Source: Monoglobus sp964617455
Lineage (GTDB): Bacteria > Bacillota > Clostridia > Monoglobales > Monoglobaceae
Length of the DNA: 15,429 nt
Assembly (NCBI GenBank): GCA_964617455.1
Contig: CAZTYF010000027.1
Location: forward strand, 1-15,429
Direction of reading: 5' to 3'
In this document: in pieces, positions 1-7,202 of the stretch
How positions within the stretch are numbered: position 1 is the first letter of the stretch
Layout: each line of letters opens with the position of its first letter
Position numbers and translations under genes: made by a program
Notes under the pieces: model-generated
What the model was told of the DNA's origin: nothing
Database searches by the model: none
Seen by the model: the letters and a program-made list of their open reading frames with translations, nothing else

Positions 1-239
1 CCAATGACACCATCACCCGCGAGCAGATAGCGGCCATAATCGGCAGACAGCTCAATGCAGCCTCCGAGAATCCTTCGGGATACGGAGACGCGGCAGATAT
101 CGAGGCCTACGCTTTGCCCTATGTAACGGGCTTGTCCGAGCAGGGAATCCTGACCGGAGACAATGGAGTATTCAGACCGAAAGACTACTCCACCAGAGCG
201 GAAGCCGCCACGATAATAGACCGAGTAAGAACCCGGTAA
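1..239 (+). CDS. C-terminal end of an SLH-domain surface protein (5' end outside window)
   Basis: The frame is open from the first bases to TAA at 237-239. It gives about 78 residues that begin inside one S-layer homology repeat (NDTITREQIAAIIGR) and continue with a second, complete one (from YGDAADIEAYALPYV to STRAEAATIIDRV). SLH repeats, usually three in tandem, bind pyruvylated secondary cell-wall polymer and fix exported proteins to the wall. Here the repeats are at the C-terminus and the catalytic or structural part lies outside the window, so the anchored function cannot be told. The protein ends in RTR, 11 bases before a strong terminator, so it is the last gene of its transcript. A second SLH protein lies at 7664-9094. 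Confidence 0.9.
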   Translation, partial: NDTITREQIAAIIGRQLNAASENPSGYGDAADIEAYALPYVTGLSEQGILTGDNGVFRPKDYSTRAEAATIIDRVRTR

Positions 240-250
240 AACAAAAAATC

Positions 251-280
251 GACTCCCCCATCCGGGGGAGTCATTTTTTT
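251..280 (+). terminator. Rho-independent terminator after the SLH gene
   Basis: A perfect 9-bp stem (GACTCCCCC at 251-259, GGGGGAGTC at 264-272) with a 4-base loop is followed by a run of eight T. It starts 11 bases after the SLH stop codon and isolates the hydrogenase leader from upstream transcription. Confidence 0.95.
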
Positions 281-334
281 TAAATCAAAAGCCGCCGCTG
301 TTGCTCCTTCTTTCTCGGAATATTTAATTACCCG

Positions 335-364
335 TTGACGGAACCGTGCGTCTTGTGTTATACT
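335..364 (+). promoter_or_regulatory. Candidate promoter P1 (sigma-A type, extended -10)
   Basis: TTGACG (335-340), an 18-base spacer and TATACT (359-364), with TG one base before the -10 element. The predicted start is about base 371, exactly the first base of the long inverted repeat at 371-442. P1 could therefore make a short structured RNA, or a hydrogenase transcript with a 240-base leader. Confidence 0.5.
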
Positions 365-370
365 GTCCGT

Positions 371-449
371 GAAGAAAAACTCACCTCTTGTTATATTTGT
401 TTGCGATTTTTTATTATAACACTTTCGAGGTCGTTTTTCTTCTTTTTTT
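371..449 (+). ncRNA. Candidate small RNA or attenuator hairpin in the hydrogenase leader
   Basis: Three nested stems line up. GAAGAAAAAC (371-380) pairs with GTTTTTCTTC (433-442) over 10 bp. ACCTC (383-387) pairs with GAGGT (427-431). TGTTATA (389-395) pairs with TATAACA (415-421). Loops between the stems are small and the terminal loop is 19 bases. Seven T follow directly (443-449), as in an intrinsic terminator. Together with P1, whose start falls on the first stem base, this reads as a promoter plus an RNA of about 80 nt. If RNA polymerase reads through, it would act as an attenuator ahead of hydCBA. The left arm holds a CACCUC anti-Shine-Dalgarno-like stretch. I know of no named RNA family that matches; the structure is seen, the function is inferred. 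Confidence 0.4.
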
Positions 450-460
450 GTAACATATCA

Positions 461-489
461 TTGACACTTTTACACATTTTTTTGATATT
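461..489 (+). promoter_or_regulatory. Weak alternative promoter in the hydrogenase leader
   Basis: TTGACA (461-466) is perfect and is followed after 17 bases by GATATT (484-489), a poor -10. It lies between the hairpin and the better promoter at 504-532. Confidence 0.25.
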
Positions 490-503
490 TCCGAAACTAA
501 CAG

Positions 504-532
504 TTGCAGTTTCAAATATTTTATGGTATAAT
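504..532 (+). promoter_or_regulatory. Main promoter of the hydCBA operon
   Basis: TTGCAG (504-509), a 17-base spacer and a perfect TATAAT (527-532), preceded by TG in the extended -10 position. The predicted start is near 539, giving a leader of about 75 bases before the ATG at 613. It is the best-scoring promoter pattern upstream of the operon by eye. Confidence 0.75.
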
Positions 533-542
533 GACAAATTGG

Positions 543-561
543 TTTTAAGAAAGTGTTAAAA
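543..561 (+). promoter_or_regulatory. Inverted repeat just after the hyd start point (possible operator)
   Basis: TTTTAA (543-548) and TTAAAA (556-561) are separated by 7 bases, roughly at +5 to +23 of the main transcript. The position suits a repressor site. The spacing does not match the clostridial Rex pattern (TTGTTAA, 4 bases, TTAACAA), so no regulator is assigned. AT-rich arms of this size can arise by chance. Confidence 0.2.
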
Positions 562-612
562 TACAAATGGTTTTTGCGGTACATGAAACAAGATAATAGG
601 AGGTTTTTGCAT

Positions 613-1092
613 ATGGCAATCTCATTTAGAGGTACAAAGGAACAGGAAGAGCAATTAAGAGCCGTTATAGATGCCCATAGAGGGGAAAAAGGGGCGACTA
701 TTCCGGTTCTCCATGAGGCTCAGGATATTTACGGCTACCTTCCCATAGAAGTTCAAAAAATGATTGCCGAGGGTTTGGGAGTATCCCTTGCGGAAGTATA
801 CGGTATTGTGACATTCTACACTCAATTCTCTCTCAATCCCAAGGGGGAACATCCGATCGGAGTTTGCCTCGGCACAGCTTGCTACGTTAAAGGCAGCGGT
901 GACATCCTTGAAAAAATCAAAGAAACCCTGAATATTGATGTGGGTGAGTGCACCGATGATGGGAAATTTTCTTTGGATGCGACCCGCTGTATCGGTGCTT
1001 GCGGCTTGGCTCCGGTTATGACAATCGGGGATGATGTTCACGGCAGACTTACGGTCGACGGAGTTGACGAGATAATCAAGGAATACATCTGA
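613..1092 (+). CDS. hydC: HydC: NuoE-like [2Fe-2S] subunit of trimeric NAD-linked [FeFe] hydrogenase
   Basis: A cytoplasmic electron-transfer subunit of 159 residues that belongs to the NuoE/24-kDa (thioredoxin-like ferredoxin) family. Residues about 1-75 form the helical N-terminal part; the rest is the thioredoxin-like fold. The four ligands of one [2Fe-2S] cluster are visible as C85-x4-C90 (VCLGTAC) and C126-x3-C130 (RCIGAC). The ATG at 613 is chosen because AGGAGG (598-603) lies 9 bases upstream and family homology starts there; in-frame starts at 553 and 583 lack such a site. It is the first gene of the operon and lies 31 bases before hydB. In Thermotoga-type HydABC the gamma subunit relays electrons to or from HydB; no catalytic site of its own is expected. 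Confidence 0.95.
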   Translation: MAISFRGTKEQEEQLRAVIDAHRGEKGATIPVLHEAQDIYGYLPIEVQKMIAEGLGVSLAEVYGIVTFYTQFSLNPKGEHPIGVCLGTACYVKGSGDILEKIKETLNIDVGECTDDGKFSLDATRCIGACGLAPVMTIGDDVHGRLTVDGVDEIIKEYI

Positions 1093-1123
1093 TTCGAAAC
1101 AGCGTAGAGTTTGGAGGATTAAA

Positions 1124-3010
1124 ATGAAAAGTTTGGAAGACCTTAACTTAATTCGAGATAAAATGTTCGATTTGGTCAATGCACGGGACCACGGCAGCAA
1201 AAGCGCCGATAAATGCGGTTACGCGTATCAGGTTTTGGTGTGCGGCGGCACAGGTTGTACCTCGTCGGGCAGTATGACCTTGATTGACGAATTTGAAAGA
1301 TTGATTGCGGAAAACAATTTGAAAGACAAAGTCAATTTGGTCAAAACCGGCTGTTTCGGTTTGTGTGCCTTGGGCCCGGTGGTTATTGTATATCCGGAAG
1401 GGGCTTTTTACAGTATGGTGAAAGTGGAGGATGTACATACGATTGTTGAAAAGCACCTTATGGGCGGGAATGTGGTCAGAGACCTGCTCTATGAGGAGTC
1501 AGTCCACGCCGGAACCGATAAAATCAAATCCCTCGATGAGATTGACTTTTATAAAAAACAACACAGGGTTGCCTTGAGGAACTGCGGAGTTATCGACCCC
1601 GAAAATATCGAGGAATATATTGCCAAGGGCGGTTATGAAGCCTTGGGAAAAGTACTCAAAGAAATGACACCCTCAGATGTAATTGAAACAATCAGTGCCT
1701 CCGGATTGAGGGGCCGCGGCGGTGCGGGATTTCCGACCGGAAGAAAGTGGCAGTTTGCCGCAAACTCTGAAGGCAATGTGAAATATGTGTGTTGCAATGC
1801 CGATGAAGGCGATCCGGGCGCATTTATGGACAGGAGTATTCTTGAGGGGGACCCCCACTCGGTTCTTGAGGCTATGACCATTGCCGGCTATGCCATCGGA
1901 GGCTGCCACGGATACATATACATCAGAGCCGAGTATCCCATTGCTGTGGAAAGGCTGAAAATCGCCATAAAACAGTCAAGAGAATACGGAATGCTTGGTA
2001 AAAATATTTTTGACTCGGGGTTCGATTTTGACATCGATATAAGACTCGGCGCCGGTGCGTTTGTATGCGGCGAAGAGACGGCCCTTATGACGTCAATAGA
2101 AGGTCACAGAGGAGAGCCCAGACCTCGTCCGCCTTTCCCGGCCGTGAAAGGCCTGTTTGAAGCGCCGACCATTTTGAACAATGTGGAGACATATGCCAAC
2201 ATCCCCGGGATTATCTTAAACGGCCCGGAATGGTTTGCGTCTATCGGAACGGAAAAGAGCAAAGGTACAAAGGTGTTTGCCTTAGGCGGGAAAATTCACA
2301 ATACGGGTTTGGTTGAGGTTCCTATGGGAACCACCATGCGCGAAATCATCGAAGACATCGGCGGAGGAATACCCGGCGGCAAAAAATTTAAAGCCGCTCA
2401 AACGGGTGGTCCTTCCGGAGGATGCATTCCTGCCGAACTTATAGATACCCCCATCGACTACGACTCACTGACGGCAATCGGCTCAATGATGGGCTCCGGG
2501 GGCTTGATTGTTATGGATGAAGATAACTGTATGGTCGACATTGCCAAGTTTTTTTTGGAGTTCACCGTTGATGAATCTTGTGGGAAGTGTACTCCATGCC
2601 GAATCGGAACCAAACGCCTCTTAGAGATTCTGACAAAGATTACGGAGGGCAAAGGAACGATGGAAGATCTTGACCGTTTGGAAGAACTTGCCAAGGCAAT
2701 CAAGGCCGGTTCCCTCTGCGGTTTGGGTCAAACCGCACCTAACCCGGTTCTATCGACCCTCAAGTACTTCAGAAATGAATATGAGGCCCACATCAAGGAC
2801 AAGGTTTGTCCCGCCCATGTTTGCAAGGGACTTCTCAAGTATACCATAGACCCGGACAAATGCCGCGGCTGCGGCCTTTGTGCGAAGCAGTGTCCTGTAG
2901 GAGCTATATCCGGCAAAATCAAGAGCCCATTTACAATCGACACCGAAAAATGCGTAAAATGCGGCGCTTGTATGGAAAAATGCCCATTTAAAGCAATCAG
3001 TAAAAAGTAA
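1124..3010 (+). CDS. hydB: HydB: NuoF-like FMN/NADH subunit of trimeric [FeFe] hydrogenase
   Basis: The flavin subunit, 628 residues, where NAD(H) is handled and where bifurcation is thought to occur in this enzyme class. Domains in order: a thioredoxin-like [2Fe-2S] domain (C40-x4-C45, C77-x3-C81); a NuoF/51-kDa domain with the Gly-rich nucleotide/FMN region GRGGAGFPTGRKW (197-209) and NADEGDPGAFMDR (225-237); an SLBB segment; an N3-type [4Fe-4S] site (C486, C489, C492, C532); a CxxxxC pair (562/567); and a C-terminal two-[4Fe-4S] ferredoxin (C580/583/586/590 and C610/613/616/620). This extended layout is that of bifurcating HydB rather than of plain Complex I NuoF. GGAGG at 1113-1117 supports the ATG. 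Whether it uses ferredoxin plus NADH or only NADH cannot be read from sequence. Confidence 0.96.
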   Translation: MKSLEDLNLIRDKMFDLVNARDHGSKSADKCGYAYQVLVCGGTGCTSSGSMTLIDEFERLIAENNLKDKVNLVKTGCFGLCALGPVVIVYPEGAFYSMVKVEDVHTIVEKHLMGGNVVRDLLYEESVHAGTDKIKSLDEIDFYKKQHRVALRNCGVIDPENIEEYIAKGGYEALGKVLKEMTPSDVIETISASGLRGRGGAGFPTGRKWQFAANSEGNVKYVCCNADEGDPGAFMDRSILEGDPHSVLEAMTIAGYAIGGCHGYIYIRAEYPIAVERLKIAIKQSREYGMLGKNIFDSGFDFDIDIRLGAGAFVCGEETALMTSIEGHRGEPRPRPPFPAVKGLFEAPTILNNVETYANIPGIILNGPEWFASIGTEKSKGTKVFALGGKIHNTGLVEVPMGTTMREIIEDIGGGIPGGKKFKAAQTGGPSGGCIPAELIDTPIDYDSLTAIGSMMGSGGLIVMDEDNCMVDIAKFFLEFTVDESCGKCTPCRIGTKRLLEILTKITEGKGTMEDLDRLEELAKAIKAGSLCGLGQTAPNPVLSTLKYFRNEYEAHIKDKVCPAHVCKGLLKYTIDPDKCRGCGLCAKQCPVGAISGKIKSPFTIDTEKCVKCGACMEKCPFKAISKK

Positions 3011-3023
3011 GGAGGTAATAGAC

Positions 3024-4775
3024 ATGTCTGAAAAAGCAAATATGGTTAATATTAAAATAAACGGAATGGATATTACCGTTCCCGACAGTTATACGATTTT
3101 GGAAGCGGCTCGAGAAAACGGAATTGACATTCCCACCCTGTGCTACCTGAAAGACGTGAGTCAAACCGGTGCATGCAGAATGTGCATTGTGGAAATAAAG
3201 GGTTCGAGAGCCCTTCAGGCTTCCTGCGTTTATCCGGTATCGGAAGGCCTTGAAGTATATACCAACACCAAAAAAGTGAGAGAGCAAAGAAGGATAACTC
3301 TTGAGTTGCTTCTTTCGGACCACGACAGAAAGTGTTTGACTTGCTCAAGAAATCGGAAGTGTGAACTTCAAACTCTTGCGGATGATTTGGGTGTGGATGA
3401 GATTGTTTTCAGTGGCGAAATGAATACTTTTGACATTGACGATGTCTCGCCATCTATTGTGCGGGATAACAATAAATGCGTTCTCTGCCGTCGATGTGTC
3501 AATATGTGTAAAAATGTCCAAACCGTTTCGGTAATAGATACCATGGAGCGGGGCTTTAAAACCAAGGTGGGATCTGCCTTTGATATGCATTTGGCGGATA
3601 CTGCTTGCGTAAACTGCGGACAGTGCATAATTTCCTGTCCAACGGGTGCCTTGAGGGAAAAGAACAACACAAAAGAGGTATGGGACGCTATTGCAGACGA
3701 AGACAAAGTCGTGATTGTTCAAACCGCTCCGGCGGTGAGGGCTGCTCTCGGCGAGGAATTTGGGTATCCGATAGGCACTGCCGTTACCGGGAAAATGGCT
3801 GCTGCTCTGCGAAGATTGGGCTTTGATAAAGTCTTTGACACGGACACCGGTGCCGACCTTACTATTATGGAGGAAGCTAACGAATTGGTTGAAAGAATCA
3901 AAAACGGAGGCAAGCTTCCTATGATAACATCTTGCAGTCCGGGTTGGGTTAAATTCTGTGAACACAACTTCCCTGACTTCCTTGATAACTTGTCAAGCTG
4001 CAAATCACCTCATGAAATGTTTGGAGCAATTGTGAAAAGCTACTATGCGGAGAAACATAATATTGACCCAAAGAAAATTTGTATGGTATCGGTTATGCCT
4101 TGTGTGGCAAAGAAGTTTGAAGCGGGCAGACCGGAAATGGAAAGCGGCGGTCTCAGAGATGTTGATATTGTTATATCAACCCGAGAATTGGCAGATATGA
4201 TAAAAGAAGCAGGCATTATGTTCACTGAACTTCCGGACGAAGAGTTTGATATGCCCTTTGAAAGAGCAAGCGGTGCAGGAGTTATATTCGGTGCAACCGG
4301 TGGGGTTATGGAGGCGGCGCTCAGGACAGCGGCCGATACTCTCCATGGCAAGCCTGTGGATAAAATCGAATACCACGGCATTCGAGGCGTTGACGGAATA
4401 AAAGAAGCGACTGTCAATATGGGCGGCATGGATGTTAAAGTGGCCGTTGCACATGGTCTTGGAAATGCTCGAAAACTTTTAAACAGTATCAGAGACGGCA
4501 AAGCCGATTATCACTTTATTGAGATTATGGCCTGCCCCGGCGGTTGTGTGAACGGAGGGGGGCAGCCCATAGTAAGCGCAAAAGATAAAATGGACAAAGA
4601 TGTCCGTGTTGAGCGAGCCAAGGCAATCTACTCAGAAGACAGAGCAAGTGCTGTCAGAAAGAGCCACGAAAATCCGGATATGGTAGCACTTTATGACGAA
4701 TACCTAAAAACCCCCGGGTCTCCCAAAGCTCACGAACTTCTCCACACAGGATATACAAACAGAGGTTTGTTCTGA
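3024..4775 (+). CDS. hydA: HydA: catalytic subunit of trimeric [FeFe] hydrogenase
   Basis: Catalyses 2H+ + 2e- = H2 in the cytoplasm, 583 residues. Domains: plant-type [2Fe-2S] (C40, C51, C54, C68); His-Cys [4Fe-4S] (H100, C104, C107, C113); two-cluster ferredoxin (C152/155/158/162 and C195/198/201/205); then the H-cluster domain. H-cluster motifs are L1 TSCSPGW (302-308), L2 MPCVAKKFE (358-366) and L3 EIMACPGGCVNGGGQP (500-515), giving ligands C304, C360, C504 and C508. The second Cys of the usual TSCCPxW, which relays protons, is Ser305 here. A small-subunit-like tail follows; the extra C-terminal [2Fe-2S] domain of Thermotoga HydA is absent. GGAGGT (3011-3016) follows directly on the hydB stop, so the pair is tightly coupled. 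The maturases HydE, HydF and HydG are not in the window. Confidence 0.97.
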   Translation: MSEKANMVNIKINGMDITVPDSYTILEAARENGIDIPTLCYLKDVSQTGACRMCIVEIKGSRALQASCVYPVSEGLEVYTNTKKVREQRRITLELLLSDHDRKCLTCSRNRKCELQTLADDLGVDEIVFSGEMNTFDIDDVSPSIVRDNNKCVLCRRCVNMCKNVQTVSVIDTMERGFKTKVGSAFDMHLADTACVNCGQCIISCPTGALREKNNTKEVWDAIADEDKVVIVQTAPAVRAALGEEFGYPIGTAVTGKMAAALRRLGFDKVFDTDTGADLTIMEEANELVERIKNGGKLPMITSCSPGWVKFCEHNFPDFLDNLSSCKSPHEMFGAIVKSYYAEKHNIDPKKICMVSVMPCVAKKFEAGRPEMESGGLRDVDIVISTRELADMIKEAGIMFTELPDEEFDMPFERASGAGVIFGATGGVMEAALRTAADTLHGKPVDKIEYHGIRGVDGIKEATVNMGGMDVKVAVAHGLGNARKLLNSIRDGKADYHFIEIMACPGGCVNGGGQPIVSAKDKMDKDVRVERAKAIYSEDRASAVRKSHENPDMVALYDEYLKTPGSPKAHELLHTGYTNRGLF

Positions 4776-4852
4776 AGATTAAATCAATACCCGACGTTAG
4801 GCTAAAAAAGCCAAACCTTTCATCTATATCCGAGGATTCGTCATTTTCGGTC

Positions 4853-5326
4853 TTAACATATCATAACATATATAGATATGAAACAAAAACCCCGCTTTGA
4901 TTTGGCGGGGTTTTGAGTTTTTAATTTTAAACATCGATATTTGAATCGGACTTCGGGGTCAACTCTATTCCTTATTTTCAAAAATCCGGCGATTTCCTTC
5001 ATCCGCACACTTTGCGTGACCTTAAACGGACATCTTTCATAGCAGTGTCCGCAGGCGATACAAGCATCTGCCTTAACCGACAACTTATCATAGTGATTCG
5101 CAGACATCTTATCTCCGACGAGAGCCAAGTCATAGTATTTATTGATAAGTCCCACATTGATTCCTGCCGGACACGGCAGACAATGGTTGCAATAAACACA
5201 GTTTCCTATTGCGGCTGCCGATGTAAATCGACCGATATCGGAATAATCCGCCTCACTCTCGGAGGCATTCATACACGCGAGAAGTGCTTTCAAAGCTTCT
5301 TCAATTTTGTCGGTCGGACGGTTCGA
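4853..5326 (-). pseudogene. Remnant of a ferredoxin-tailed aldo/keto reductase (C-terminal Fe-S part only)
   Basis: The minus-strand frame directly after the stop codon of the 75-residue membrane protein (same frame) reads like the C-terminal quarter of the clostridial aldo/keto reductases that carry two [4Fe-4S] clusters. It shows a DKIEEALKAL helix, then NCVYCNHCLPCP with four Cys, then INVGLINKYYDLALVGD, then ACIACGHCYERCPFKV with four Cys. The TIM-barrel with the Asp-Tyr-Lys-His active site is missing. There is no ATG; the first possible start is TTG at 5293 with a weak ribosome site. The normal end (around MKEIAGFLK) has no stop, and the frame runs on through the hyd terminator to TAA at 4853. 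Truncated head plus read-through tail argue for decay. A stand-alone two-cluster ferredoxin is the less likely alternative. Confidence 0.7.
4886..4914. terminator. Bidirectional terminator after hydA
   Basis: AAAACCCCGC (4886-4895) pairs with GCGGGGTTTT (4905-4914) over 10 bp with a 9-base loop, with T-rich sequence on the plus strand and A-rich sequence before it. It ends the hyd operon 110 bases after hydA and would also stop minus-strand transcripts. The decayed reductase frame on the minus strand runs through it. Between the hydA stop and this hairpin only a weak GGCT/AGCC mini-hairpin (4800-4812) is seen. Confidence 0.9.
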
Positions 5327-5554
5327 TTAATCCCTAAGCATAAAGAACGCAGTTGAGAGCAATATGACCGGAAACGCCAATATAACTCCGCTCGCCAAAA
5401 CTATTCCGAGAATCAAGGCAGGAATTGCCAAAATCGACAGAAACATCGCCAAGAATTTGGTAAGTCCCCAGGCAATTTTAAACATAAGCTTGCAAACCTT
5501 GAAAAACAACCAACCGCTTGCGGCGATGGATAATATTCCGATTATAAAAATCAT
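5327..5554 (-). CDS. Small hydrophobic membrane protein of unknown function
   Basis: 75 residues, almost wholly hydrophobic: one segment at about 2-18, then a longer stretch at about 33-71 that can hold two further helices, separated by a short Lys-containing amphipathic part (KVCKLMFKIAWGLTK). I do not recognise a family. The ATG at 5554 has GAGGGTGAG (complement of 5561-5569) six bases upstream, and a good minus-strand promoter lies at 5654-5625, so it is probably a real gene. It is followed without a gap by the reductase remnant, suggesting that a deletion or insertion placed it there. It is divergent from the purine permease. Confidence 0.6.
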   Translation of the reverse strand: MIFIIGILSIAASGWLFFKVCKLMFKIAWGLTKFLAMFLSILAIPALILGIVLASGVILAFPVILLSTAFFMLRD

Positions 5555-5580
5555 TTTAATCTCACCCTCAATTTTATTTA

Positions 5581-5603
5581 ACCCGGGACATATATCCTCG
5601 GGT
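5581..5603 (-). other. Leader hairpin of the small membrane protein gene
   Basis: ACCCGGG at 5581-5587 can pair with the complementary run at 5597-5603 over 7 bp (one G-U) around a 9-base loop. It falls in the 5' untranslated part of the minus-strand transcript, about 12 bases upstream of the ribosome site. The role is unknown and it may be fortuitous. Confidence 0.25.
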
Positions 5604-5624
5604 CACACATTCTCGGCAGGGTAT

Positions 5625-5654
5625 ATAATATCACACCGTATATTCTTTTGTCAA
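5625..5654 (-). promoter_or_regulatory. Promoter of the small membrane protein gene
   Basis: On the minus strand, TTGACA (5654-5649), an 18-base spacer and TATTAT (5630-5625). The predicted start is near 5618, 64 bases before the ATG. The -35 element overlaps the -35 of the divergent permease promoter. Confidence 0.55.
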
Positions 5655-5675
5655 TATGCGGAGAGATTTTATAAT
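5648..5675 (+). promoter_or_regulatory. Promoter of the purine permease gene
   Basis: TTGTCA (5648-5653), a 16-base spacer and a perfect TATAAT (5670-5675). The predicted start is near 5682, giving a leader of about 77 bases. No guanine/adenine riboswitch is seen in it. Confidence 0.6.
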
Positions 5676-5758
5676 AAAATTTGCCATTATCCTATTGAAA
5701 GGAGCGAAATGATGTGATACAATGAATTTGAAAAATTTACGGAAGGGGTTGAAAAGGT

Positions 5759-7114
5759 TTGGAGAAAATATTCAAGCTTAAAGAGAATGGTACCACGGTC
5801 AGGACCGAGCTTTTGGCCGGGCTTACCACTTTTTTGTCAATGGTTTATATTTTGGCTGTTAACCCGTCAATGCTTGCAGATGCCGGTATGGAACCGGGCT
5901 CAGTGTTTACGGCAACGGCAGTGTCTGCGGCAATTGCCTGCGTCTTTATGGGATTTTTTGCCAATTATCCCATTGCACTGGCATCGGGTATGGGATTGAA
6001 TGCGTATTTCTCATATTCGGTATGTGTTCCGATGGCAGAAGCGGGTATCCAAAATCCGTGGCAAATAGCACTGACCGCAGTACTCGTTGAAGGTATTATT
6101 TTTATCATATTGTCCTTTTTCAAATTTCGCGAAACCCTCGTGAACAAGGTCCCGGCAAACTTGAAATACGGTATTTCCGCAGGAATAGGACTGTTTATCG
6201 CTATTGTCGGTCTGAAAGGAGCGAACATTGTAACAAGTGACCCTTCAACAATCGTGGCTCTCGGGGATGTTGCAACACCTCAGGTGGCTCTTGCTCTGGT
6301 GGGATTTATTATAATCGCAGTGCTCTATCATTACAAGGTTCCCGGATATATTCTGCTTGGGATTCTTGCAACTTGGGGACTTGGTATGATTGCACAAGTT
6401 ATCGGATGGTATCAAGTCGATGAAGCAGCAGGTGCGGCATCGCTGTTCCCGAATTTTTCGACCAATCTGCTTCCGTCGGCTCCGAATATGTTTAAATTTA
6501 ACTTCGGATATGTGGCGAATCACCTTGTGGAATTCGTTGCCATTGTGTTTTCCTTCCTGTTCGTTGACCTGTTTGACACGGTGGGAACCGTTATAGGGGT
6601 TGCGGACAAAGGCGGTCTGTTAGACGAAAACGGAAATCTGCCGAGGGTCGGATCCGCACTTATGGCAGATGCGGTTGGAACGGTTGTGGGCGCTTGTCTC
6701 GGCACATCCACGGTCACAAGTTATGTGGAGAGCAGTGCAGGGGTTGCTCAAGGCGGGCGCACGGGTCTTACGGCTGTTACAACCGGAGTACTGTTCCTGT
6801 TGGCATTGGTTCTTTCGCCGATATTTTTGGCAATCCCCAGCTTTGCCACAACACCTGCTTTGCTGTTTGTGGGTCTGCTTATGATGTCATCGGTTAAGAA
6901 AATGACATTTGAGGGAGATATAGCGGATGTTGTTTCCGGTTTTATTGCGATTATTATGATGCCATTTACCTATTCCATTGCAAACGGGATTATGTTTGGT
7001 ATACTTTCTTGGGTAATTCTTAAGCTTTGCACGGGCAAGGTAAAAGAAATCCATCCCGTTATGTGGGTATCCAGTGCACTGTTTTTGCTTAGAATTATAT
7101 CCCTTATCGTTTGA
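5759..7114 (+). CDS. NCS2 family permease, AzgA-type (hypoxanthine/guanine/adenine uptake)
   Basis: A polytopic inner-membrane proton symporter for purine bases, 451 residues with about 12-14 hydrophobic segments, the usual length for the PbuG/AzgA branch (COG2252). Branch signatures are GMGLNAYF (77-84), FVDLFDTVGT (268-277) and ESSAGVAQGGRTGL (324-337), which supply the substrate- and proton-binding residues in the family. The start is TTG at 5759. The stop codon upstream in the same frame leaves no alternative, GGAAGGGG lies about 10 bases before it, and the N-terminus (MEKIFKLKENGTTVRTE) matches the family. The exact base transported cannot be decided. The DUF3783 gene follows after 88 bases and is probably on the same transcript. 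Confidence 0.93.
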   Translation: MEKIFKLKENGTTVRTELLAGLTTFLSMVYILAVNPSMLADAGMEPGSVFTATAVSAAIACVFMGFFANYPIALASGMGLNAYFSYSVCVPMAEAGIQNPWQIALTAVLVEGIIFIILSFFKFRETLVNKVPANLKYGISAGIGLFIAIVGLKGANIVTSDPSTIVALGDVATPQVALALVGFIIIAVLYHYKVPGYILLGILATWGLGMIAQVIGWYQVDEAAGAASLFPNFSTNLLPSAPNMFKFNFGYVANHLVEFVAIVFSFLFVDLFDTVGTVIGVADKGGLLDENGNLPRVGSALMADAVGTVVGACLGTSTVTSYVESSAGVAQGGRTGLTAVTTGVLFLLALVLSPIFLAIPSFATTPALLFVGLLMMSSVKKMTFEGDIADVVSGFIAIIMMPFTYSIANGIMFGILSWVILKLCTGKVKEIHPVMWVSSALFLLRIISLIV

Positions 7115-7202
7115 TAAAAACAGCGACAACCATATATTGAAAATACAATAAATCGTACCGCTTGCAGGCGCGCAAATATGCGGACTTTTTGGAGTTAAAA
7201 TT

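Noticed and set aside
335..559. Open frame of 74 codons in the hydrogenase leader
   Set aside because: It starts at the TTG of a promoter -35 element, has no ribosome site, is Phe/Leu-rich only because the DNA is T-rich, and crosses the hairpin and both promoters.
543..561. Rex binding site
   Set aside because: Arm sequence and spacing differ from the clostridial Rex consensus (TTGTTAA, 4 bases, TTAACAA); kept only as an unnamed inverted repeat.
553..612. Longer hydC reading from upstream in-frame ATG codons at 553 or 583
   Set aside because: Neither has a ribosome site, while ATG 613 has AGGAGG nine bases upstream and matches where family homology begins.
5012..5356. Plus-strand frame of 114 codons opposite the reductase remnant
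   Set aside because: No family features; it is the antisense of clear CxxCxxC ferredoxin motifs on the minus strand.
5555..5758. Purine riboswitch upstream of the purine permease
   Set aside because: The conserved core with its two loop-loop partners and the GTTTCTACC-like joint is not found; the leader after the predicted start is only about 77 bases.
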